Of a DNA stretch of 64,000 bases, positions 25,400-32,393 are shown piece after piece. The DNA is from an uncultured Lachnospiraceae bacterium. GTDB taxonomy: Bacteria > Bacillota > Clostridia > Lachnospirales > Lachnospiraceae. The notes below the pieces were generated by a model. It did no database searches, had not been told where the DNA came from, and saw only the letters and a list, made by a program, of their open reading frames with translations. The position numbers and the translations under genes are program-made. The first letter of the stretch is position 1. Each line of letters opens with the position of its first letter. The DNA lies in contig CAKRJH010000002.1 in assembly GCA_934351255.1 (NCBI GenBank), forward strand, positions 186,001 through 250,000. The letters are read 5' to 3'.

Positions 25400-28300
25400 T
25401 TATCTCCTTTCTTGTTCTGCAGCCGGTGTCTCGGATGGTTTTACGCTGGCCACCGGTGTAGCACTTGGATCCGGCGTGGACGATGGTGCCACTGTCGGTG
25501 CCGGTGGCGGCGTCTGAACGACAGCCTCATTCACCGTTGCATTGATGGTAGCATTCTGTCCATTCAAGGTAGAGAGCACTACATAGCATACACCACTCTC
25601 CTCCGGAGTAAACCGGACAGTACGTGAAGTATTCGAAGAAGAGACGGTCACGACATTTCCGTTCAAATTATCTGCGAACATTCCCTGGCTCAGAGAGATC
25701 ACCGCAATGGATGGACTCTTTGCACCGATGGTCGTGCAGTCTGCACTGATAGTGTAACCATTGCCGGCTGTCACATTCATCTTCAATACGGCTTTTCCAT
25801 TCAGAGCTTCTACCGGATGATCTGCCAGTGCCTTGACGGAAACCGGTGTGCCATAGGTGATCTGAGCAGCATACATATCGTAGTAAGACTGGAAATTGCT
25901 GATGCGGAAGTTCTGTGCACAGATCTCCTGATTGCCACTCTGTGTATAAGGTGTCAGATCGATATAGTAGGTCTGTCCTGCTGTCAGATTCATACAGCCG
26001 TAGTGGTATTCACCTGTCTGCGTGTTGGCAAACGATGCGTAGTATGACAGCATTTTGTTCTCATCTTTTCCGGAGACAGCCATTGGAGCAGTATTTACCG
26101 CTTTCCCCCACTTGGATATGATAAAGGAATAATTTCCGTCTGCCGGTGCAGTAAACTTATACAACAGGTTGTTGTTACCTGTGGATGATGCAGAAACCGG
26201 AGTATTCAGAGCGATCTCTGCCGCGGTGTCCATATATGTACCGAAATCAACCACAAAGTTTGGACGCGCTGCCCCCTGGATATTGGCACCCGCTACGGTA
26301 ATCGTGCCCACAGAGATCATATTTCCGGCGTTTGTACGAACACGCACATTGTAGACACCGTCATACAGATTGATCTTAAAGATTGCGGAATTGTCGGTCT
26401 CCTTATACTCGCCGGTCGCCTCATCCTTTACGGTTTCCTCCTTATTGGTCCAGAAGGTCTGACACCTACCCTGAGCATCATACACGTAGAATCTTTTGTT
26501 TGCCATTCTGCTGGTCTCAGTTTCAGAAATCTTCTGTAACAGAACACCCTCTACGATGCTCTTGGATACGGACAGCTTCATATCTGCCGCACTCATATCC
26601 ACGCCGTCTGCCACAGTCAGTGTATTGGCAAAGTACAGAGAATTTTGATCCTCATCGAGCACATACGCCGCATATTCACCTGCCGGCAGAGATGCCACAT
26701 AGGCACCTGCGTAGTTAGTCTGTACAGAATATACTGCTCCTTCATACTGCCCGGACGTCATCTCAAAATAAATATAATCATTGATGACCGGATTGTCATT
26801 GGCGTATCTTGCGGTACCTGTCACCTTGGCGAAGCGTGTTGGCATCGTGATATCCTGTGTGCCATCTGCAGCCACTTCCATATTGGCAACTGCCTCATAC
26901 TTGATTTTATTTGCTGCCTTTACCTTTACGACATACTTGCCGGCCGGAACCTCTGCCTGATATGCACCGTCTGTCAGCTCTACTTTCTTGTATGCTGCCG
27001 GTGCTGTCGATGCAGGATCTGCCGTCGGTGTCGCTGTTGCTGTCGGTCCCGGTGTCGGCTCCTCATGCAGAACCGTTGGCTTTGGATATGGACCAACCTG
27101 TGCGGTATTCTTTCTGGTACCGATCTCGTACTGTACCGCATCGCTGGCTTCGTCGGTATAGGTGCTGTCATAAGAGTAGCCCTTTACCTTGTTGCCCGCT
27201 GCTGCATCATAATATCCATCGGCATCCTTGACCATTCTCTCCCACTGTACGGTGGAGATATAGTCAGAGAATGTATCGGAATCTGCCGGGATCAGATATA
27301 CGGCCTCATTGCCGCTGAGCGGATTTCCTGCATTGTCCTTTACGGTTCCGCTGATATTGACATACTGCTTGGCATTTACGGAAACATTGACGGTCACGGC
27401 ACGGCTTGCATCCGCTGCATCTGTGATGGTAACTGCAAAGTTGTGCTCACCAGCTGCGATCGTATAAGGAATGCAAAGTGTCGTGGACTTTGCCGTATCC
27501 TGTGTCACAGTACCTGTAGCCACATCCACGGTATCTGTCGTCAGCTTCACACCGGTTCCATCGTCTGCCACTGCAAACTTGTAATTCTCGGAACCGCCAT
27601 AGCCCTTGATCTCATATGTCCTGTAGTAATCGGAAGGATCTGCCTTGGCGGAAACTGCAGGGCCGGTCACGGTTGCGTTGCGGTCTGCCACATAATCATC
27701 CAGACGGATGTCTGACTTGACATCTGCTGCCGCCAGTGTCACCTCATCGTATACCTTGAGAGTCAGGCTGAGATTAGCCTTGCGTCCAAGTCCATCCTTA
27801 GCCTGAAGTGCCACTGTCGTCGCACCAGCCTCAGTAGGAATACCCTTGATCAGTCCCTTCTTGCCTGCAAGAACCAGACCCTTAGGGAGTTTGGAACCTT
27901 TCTTCAGAGTGTATACAACATCGCCGATCTCACCTTCCATGAAGTAATCCAGAGACAGGTTCACGACAGCATCCTTGCGGATAATACCGCCGGTCTGGTC
28001 CTCATCCTGCTTGAAGGTTCTCTTGCACTGTACCGTCTTCTCACTCTTTCCGTAGGTAACCTTGACAAAGTCACCGTTGAACACGGATCTGCTCAGATAC
28101 AGACGATAAGTCTTCTGATCGGTTGTGGTCAGAGATTCGATCGCCGGCTTCTGGTTGAACCGGCCTTCCTGATATTCCTTGAATCCCACCTTGAGATCTG
28201 TTGCGGAAAGCTGGGTCTTCTTGGCCAGTTTCATGATCACAACAGTAGAGTCCAGAGGATCAAAGGAAAGGGAGGAAATAGCAGAAGCCTTAACGGTTAC

Positions 28301-28636
28301 CTTACATTTTAACTTCTTTTTTCCCACCTTTGCCGTGATGGTAGCTTTTCCCTTTTTCACTGCCACCAGGGTTGCTGTAGATTTCTTTTTCCCGGAGGTT
28401 GAAGAAATCTTTACGATTTTCTTGTTGCTGGTAGACCATTTCACTTTTTTCTTGGCGTTGCTTACGCTGAGTGTGGTCTGGGCACCAACCGTGGCGCTGA
28501 TCTTTTTCTTGGAAATCTTTGGCTGTTTCGCTTTTTTGGCGCCGGCATTCGGAGTCTGTACTCCGCATCCCACGACAATCATCGCTGCAGTCAAAGTGAT
28601 CGCCAGACCACGTTTGAGAATGTGTTTACATTTCAT
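25400..28636 (-). CDS. Large secreted Big2-domain protein B, possible lipoprotein
   Basis: 1,078-residue paralogue of the next gene downstream. The signal region ends in VVGC, which fits a lipobox with lipidation at Cys24. It has the same order: Big2 domain with VKWSTSNKKIVKI, putative-Ig domain with LPKGLVLAGKKGLIKG, repeated carboxypeptidase-regulatory-like units in the middle with a Pro/Thr-rich insert (PTPGPTATATP-like), and a pre-peptidase-like part (GNNNLLYKFTAPADGNY). A Pro/Ser/Thr tail of about 40 residues ends in charged QERR. I chose ATG 28636, 9 bases after AAAGGAG; the ATG three codons earlier overlaps that ribosome site. No catalytic domain is recognised. Confidence 0.83.
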   Translation of the reverse strand: MKCKHILKRGLAITLTAAMIVVGCGVQTPNAGAKKAKQPKISKKKISATVGAQTTLSVSNAKKKVKWSTSNKKIVKISSTSGKKKSTATLVAVKKGKATITAKVGKKKLKCKVTVKASAISSLSFDPLDSTVVIMKLAKKTQLSATDLKVGFKEYQEGRFNQKPAIESLTTTDQKTYRLYLSRSVFNGDFVKVTYGKSEKTVQCKRTFKQDEDQTGGIIRKDAVVNLSLDYFMEGEIGDVVYTLKKGSKLPKGLVLAGKKGLIKGIPTEAGATTVALQAKDGLGRKANLSLTLKVYDEVTLAAADVKSDIRLDDYVADRNATVTGPAVSAKADPSDYYRTYEIKGYGGSENYKFAVADDGTGVKLTTDTVDVATGTVTQDTAKSTTLCIPYTIAAGEHNFAVTITDAADASRAVTVNVSVNAKQYVNISGTVKDNAGNPLSGNEAVYLIPADSDTFSDYISTVQWERMVKDADGYYDAAAGNKVKGYSYDSTYTDEASDAVQYEIGTRKNTAQVGPYPKPTVLHEEPTPGPTATATPTADPASTAPAAYKKVELTDGAYQAEVPAGKYVVKVKAANKIKYEAVANMEVAADGTQDITMPTRFAKVTGTARYANDNPVINDYIYFEMTSGQYEGAVYSVQTNYAGAYVASLPAGEYAAYVLDEDQNSLYFANTLTVADGVDMSAADMKLSVSKSIVEGVLLQKISETETSRMANKRFYVYDAQGRCQTFWTNKEETVKDEATGEYKETDNSAIFKINLYDGVYNVRVRTNAGNMISVGTITVAGANIQGAARPNFVVDFGTYMDTAAEIALNTPVSASSTGNNNLLYKFTAPADGNYSFIISKWGKAVNTAPMAVSGKDENKMLSYYASFANTQTGEYHYGCMNLTAGQTYYIDLTPYTQSGNQEICAQNFRISNFQSYYDMYAAQITYGTPVSVKALADHPVEALNGKAVLKMNVTAGNGYTISADCTTIGAKSPSIAVISLSQGMFADNLNGNVVTVSSSNTSRTVRFTPEESGVCYVVLSTLNGQNATINATVNEAVVQTPPPAPTVAPSSTPDPSATPVASVKPSETPAAEQERR

Positions 28637-28690
28637 GCCTTTCATCTCCTTTTCTTTTATTTATATCTATCCACAGGCAGAGACAGCATA

Positions 28691-29965
28691 CTATCTGCGG
28701 AATAAATATTCTTTTTCTTTCGGGACATAAGCCTTTACATAGATGCCATCATCCCGGTACTGTTCTTCGATCACCTGGCCAAGATCCCGCAGGGACGCCA
28801 CCAGACTGCCCTGTTCATAACCAAAGGTTCTCTCGATCAACACTTTGCTTTCCTTGAGTATCTGTGACAGTTTGTCCAGCATCTGCGGCACACCCTGTCC
28901 GTATTTGGCAGAGATGCTGACCGCAGCATCCGCCCGGAGATCCTTGAGGATCACCTGTTCTTCCAGATCGTCAAAACGATCTATTTTATTGAAAGCAGTC
29001 ACAATGGGTTTGTCCCCCACCTGCAGTTTCTGCAATGTCTCATAGACAGTGAACATCTGCGCATCCATATCCGGATTGGAGGCATCGACCACATGAAGGA
29101 TCATGTCGGCGTATTTGGCCTCCTCCAACGTGCTTCGAAACGCCTGGATCAGATGATGCGGCAGCTTTCGGATAAATCCGACCGTGTCCGTCAGAAGCAT
29201 CTGCTCCCCCTCTTCCGTCTCCAGCTTGCGCGTCGTCGGATCAAGAGTTGCAAACAGCTTGTCCTCCGAGAGCACTCCGGCTCCGGTCAGGTAATTTAAC
29301 AATGTCGACTTTCCGGCATTCGTATATCCGACGATCGCCACCACCGGAATAGTATTCTCCTGACGCTTCTTGCGCGTCAGTTCCCGGGTACGCTTGACTT
29401 GCTCCAGTTCCCGTTTGAGCACCGTGATACGCTCCTTGATCAACCGCCGGTCCATCTCCAGTTTCTGTTCACCCGGGCCTCGGGTTCCGATACCGCCGCC
29501 CAGTCTCGACAGTTCCCCGTAGGATCCGGTCAGATGCGATGCACGATACCGAAGTTGTGCCAGTTCCACCTGAAGTTTTCCTTCATTCGTCGAGGCATGT
29601 TTGGCGAAGATATCCAGGATCAGCACGGTCCGGTCGATCACCCTGGTACCCAGTGCATCCGTCAGATTGCGAAGCTGTGCCGGACTCAGTTCATCATCAC
29701 AGATCACGGTATCTGCGTGTGTCTGTTCTACCAACGCCCGGATCTCCTCGATCTTGCCTTTGCCGACATAAGTGCCCGGATGCATCTTCTCCCGGTTCTG
29801 GATCACTGTCCCCACAGTCAGTGCTCCTGCCGTCTGTCCCAGTTCCTCCAGCTCTTCCAGAGACTGTACGGTATCGTCCCCCGGTCCGGTAGCCACGCCG
29901 ACCAGCACCACGCGTTCCTGTTCCTGCGCGGTGTCGTATAATTTTTTATCTGTCTTTTCTGCCAT
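28691..29965 (-). CDS. hflX: Ribosome-associated GTPase HflX
   Basis: GTPase that splits stalled or stressed ribosomes. 424 residues. The HflX N-terminal domain is marked by GKGKIEEIRALV and the middle by RTVLILDIFAKHAST with GGIGTRGPGEQKLE. The G domain has G1 GYTNAGKST near residues 213-221, G3 DTVGF, and G4 NKID. A C-terminal extension ends in LFRR. It starts with AGGAG before ATG and lies 30 bases downstream of the LytTR gene, so the two may be cotranscribed. Confidence 0.96.
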   Translation of the reverse strand: MAEKTDKKLYDTAQEQERVVLVGVATGPGDDTVQSLEELEELGQTAGALTVGTVIQNREKMHPGTYVGKGKIEEIRALVEQTHADTVICDDELSPAQLRNLTDALGTRVIDRTVLILDIFAKHASTNEGKLQVELAQLRYRASHLTGSYGELSRLGGGIGTRGPGEQKLEMDRRLIKERITVLKRELEQVKRTRELTRKKRQENTIPVVAIVGYTNAGKSTLLNYLTGAGVLSEDKLFATLDPTTRKLETEEGEQMLLTDTVGFIRKLPHHLIQAFRSTLEEAKYADMILHVVDASNPDMDAQMFTVYETLQKLQVGDKPIVTAFNKIDRFDDLEEQVILKDLRADAAVSISAKYGQGVPQMLDKLSQILKESKVLIERTFGYEQGSLVASLRDLGQVIEEQYRDDGIYVKAYVPKEKEYLFRR

Positions 29966-29995
29966 ACTTCATCTCCTCCCTCTCACAGACATCCG

Positions 29996-30706
29996 TCAGT
30001 TCTTCGTATACTCGTAGTATCTCTCCTTGATCTGTTTGCGTTCACGTCTGCGAATCGGGATATAATTGTTCGTAATGGTAATAAATTCGTTTTCAAACAT
30101 ACATCCCACATAATCCATATTTATAATAAAACTCTGATGGCAGCGGAGAAATCTCTTTTCACGCTCCAGTTTTTTTTCGATATTGCTGAGTTTGTCATAT
30201 ACCTTGATGTCTTCGCCACGGACGGTATGGAACATTACCACCTTGTCCATAGACTCAATATAAATGATCTCACGGAAACGGATCCTGCGCTCCAGAAAAT
30301 TTGAGGTCACCGCAACCGCCTGCTCATAGAGAAGATTTCTTCGGTAACTGAAATAATCCACCAGCCGGTTCACCTCAAGCACCTCATAAGGTTTCATCAG
30401 AAATCCCAGAGAGGTCATCTCAAAATTCACGGCATTCTCCCGTTCCTCTGTACAATAAATAATATCTGTGTCAAATCCGTGTTCATGAATCCATTTGGCG
30501 GGAGTCATGCCATCAATCTTCTCAAGATCACTGGCCAGAAGGACCAGTTTATATTGACGCACCGTATATTCTGAAGTAAACGACGGACTATCTTCAAATA
30601 CATCAATCCGAACAGAAACCCCTTTCTCCTTAAAGAGACTTTTCAGCATTCCTGCCAGGGTATTGCTTTCCTTTCGATCAGTATCTAAAATAGCGATTCC
30701 AATCAT
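29996..30706 (-). CDS. LytTR-family regulator with degenerate receiver
   Basis: 236-residue two-domain regulator. The N-terminal part (1-118) has the receiver fold with LDTD acidic residues D8/D10 and a conserved Lys in FLMKPYEV. The phosphoacceptor Asp is missing: beta strand 3 reads LVLLASD, putting Ala58 at its place. The C-terminal LytTR DNA-binding domain (about 135-232) includes IIYIESMDKVVMFH and FLRCHQSFIINMDYV. No histidine kinase gene is adjacent, consistent with phosphorylation-independent control. It has its own promoter. Confidence 0.88.
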   Translation of the reverse strand: MIGIAILDTDRKESNTLAGMLKSLFKEKGVSVRIDVFEDSPSFTSEYTVRQYKLVLLASDLEKIDGMTPAKWIHEHGFDTDIIYCTEERENAVNFEMTSLGFLMKPYEVLEVNRLVDYFSYRRNLLYEQAVAVTSNFLERRIRFREIIYIESMDKVVMFHTVRGEDIKVYDKLSNIEKKLEREKRFLRCHQSFIINMDYVGCMFENEFITITNNYIPIRRRERKQIKERYYEYTKN

Positions 30707-30740
30707 AGTACGTTCCTCCTGCTTTTGCTTCCCAATCTGT

Positions 30741-30770
30741 ATTATACCCTAAACCATCCCCTTTTGTCAC
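30741..30770 (-). promoter_or_regulatory. Promoter of the LytTR gene
   Basis: Minus strand GTGACA, 18 bases, TATAAT, placed at the very end of the recombinase gene and about 35 bases before the LytTR start. Confidence 0.55.
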
Positions 30771-31900
30771 TCGTTTTGCCGCCGAAATTTCCAAACAATC
30801 ACTATTTTATGTCCGGGTTCTACCAGGATTTTGTCCACAAAGCCGGTCAGCCAAAGTGATTCCGGCTGAAAATCCAGTTCGTCTGCAGCCAGACGCAACA
30901 CATCCCAGATCTCATCCTCCTGCACCCTGCATCTGCTTCCGGCCGGACAGCCGCGGCATATCAGTGTTCCTTTCTCACGAGCCGCAAACCCCTTATGACA
31001 TCCTGCACAGACCAGTCTTCTGGCAAATACGTGCTGTCTGCGCCTTGTCTTTTTCGAGCCCTCTATCCCCACAGTCTTCTGTTTTCCGGACCGCTCCAGC
31101 CCGGGAAGCGGCGGTACCCCGATCTCCAGCCAGCTCTCCGGCTCTTTCTTCTGTATCCGGAATCCGCCCCGGTATACGGAACCTGTCTTCTCACAGAAAT
31201 ACCTTCCGGTATACACCGGATTGTGCAGGATCTGCCAGATCCTGACCTCTTCCATCCGATGCATGCTCTCCTCTGCAAGTTTACGTGCGATCTCCCTGTA
31301 GGAAAGCCCCTGAGCCTGCCACGCATACAATCTGGCCACCACCTCAGCCTCCTCCGGTTTGGACCGCATCACACACCGCCCCTGTCCGTCCCTCTCCACC
31401 CGGTATCCATAGGGTGCACGTGCCACCGCAGTCTCTCCGGCCAGTTTCCTGGCATGCAGACTCTGCCTGGTCTTCTGGGAAATGTCCTGCAGGTAATATT
31501 CATGAAACACTGTCCGCAGCCCAAATCCCAGCTGCCATGTCCCCTGGCTGGAATCATACCGTTCCCCCAATGAGATCCACCTCACTCCGGTCTGCGTGAG
31601 CAGTTCTTCCCGGAAATGGGAGATCCACAGATGATTCCTCGAGAGTCTGGAAAAATCCTTAGTGATGAGAATCTGGATCCGCCCCAGCAAAATCCCGGCA
31701 AACATCCGACGAAACTGCGGCCGGTCCAGGCTGCCACCCGACCATCCCTCATCCTGATAAATCTCTACGCCGGCATCCCTGATCAGTCCGCTCTGCCGGA
31801 GATACTGTTCCAGCAGTTCCCTCTGATGCAGAACACTCTCCCCTGCCTCCACCTTCTGCTTCTTGGAGGTTCTGATATATAACGCAATGGTTTTCATCAT
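30767..31900 (-). CDS. Orphan serine site-specific recombinase
   Basis: 377-residue serine recombinase. The catalytic domain has YIRTSKKQ, with the nucleophile Ser in the YxRxS motif, and FSRLSRN with catalytic Arg. A recombinase domain follows (APYGYRVERD ... ILHNPVYTGRYF) and then a Cys-rich zinc ribbon (CAGC ... CRGC). It is shorter than large serine integrases, which are usually 450-700 residues, and lacks a long coiled-coil tail. No phage, ICE or transposon gene and no evident attachment repeat is nearby. The start codon lies directly at the end of the T run of a strong terminator, and its GGGAG ribosome site is inside the 3' arm of that hairpin. Confidence 0.92.
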   Translation of the reverse strand: MMKTIALYIRTSKKQKVEAGESVLHQRELLEQYLRQSGLIRDAGVEIYQDEGWSGGSLDRPQFRRMFAGILLGRIQILITKDFSRLSRNHLWISHFREELLTQTGVRWISLGERYDSSQGTWQLGFGLRTVFHEYYLQDISQKTRQSLHARKLAGETAVARAPYGYRVERDGQGRCVMRSKPEEAEVVARLYAWQAQGLSYREIARKLAEESMHRMEEVRIWQILHNPVYTGRYFCEKTGSVYRGGFRIQKKEPESWLEIGVPPLPGLERSGKQKTVGIEGSKKTRRRQHVFARRLVCAGCHKGFAAREKGTLICRGCPAGSRCRVQEDEIWDVLRLAADELDFQPESLWLTGFVDKILVEPGHKIVIVWKFRRQNE

Positions 31901-31945
31901 AAAAAAACTCCCGCTTATGACATATATCTATGCCACAGCAGGAGT
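31901..31945 (-). terminator. Terminator overlapping the recombinase ribosome site
   Basis: On the minus strand a long hairpin ACTCCTGCT / AGCGGGAGT, with further inner pairing TGGCATA / TATGTCA, is followed by seven T and then the recombinase ATG at 31900. It follows the 143-residue membrane protein gene by 13 bases. Confidence 0.85.
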
Positions 31946-31958
31946 CCTCTATACCGGA

Positions 31959-32390
31959 TCACTTTACATAGCTCAACATCTGATCTACAAAATCCAGTCC
32001 AACTTTATAGAATACATACAATACGGCCACCGTCAGCACCAGTACCAGAAGCCGATAGATAATATACGCTGCCGCGTAATTCTTTTTGGTGCGGTTGTTT
32101 CCCCGTCTCAATGCCACCACACAGGCGTACAAAAAGCCGAAGAACGGAATGCGGATCCAGCAGATTGTAAAAAGCCAGTCGCTGATACTCATCTGCTCCG
32201 GATCACCCGGTATGCTGTCCGGGACAGGGCGTTCCCTGCGGACCGGTTTCGGTTTCTGTTCCTGCACCGCCGAAGCCCTTTTCATCTCCTGGCGTCTCGC
32301 CTCCAGAGCCTCCTGCTCCCTGCGGGCCTTTTCCTCCGGGCTGTGCACCTCTGTTGATCTCATCTGCATATACGTCCTCATTTCCCTCAT
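31959..32390 (-). CDS. Small membrane protein of unknown function downstream of PBP
   Basis: 143 residues. The first 65 are charged and helical (SPEEKARREQEALEARRQEM), followed by two predicted membrane helices at about residues 72-92 (FTICWIRIPFFGFLYACVVAL) and 108-130 (AAYIIYRLLVLVLTVAVLYV). The domain between them is basic. No known family recognised. It starts 3 bases after the stop of the penicillin-binding protein gene, so it is cotranscribed and could assist envelope synthesis, but no function can be given. Confidence 0.75.
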   Translation of the reverse strand: MREMRTYMQMRSTEVHSPEEKARREQEALEARRQEMKRASAVQEQKPKPVRRERPVPDSIPGDPEQMSISDWLFTICWIRIPFFGFLYACVVALRRGNNRTKKNYAAAYIIYRLLVLVLTVAVLYVFYKVGLDFVDQMLSYVK

Positions 32391-32393
32391 TCA

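Noticed and set aside
30767..31900. Prophage or integrative element anchored by the serine recombinase
   Set aside because: Flanking genes are chromosomal housekeeping or unknown genes; no phage, transfer or cargo genes, and no attachment-site duplicates seen.
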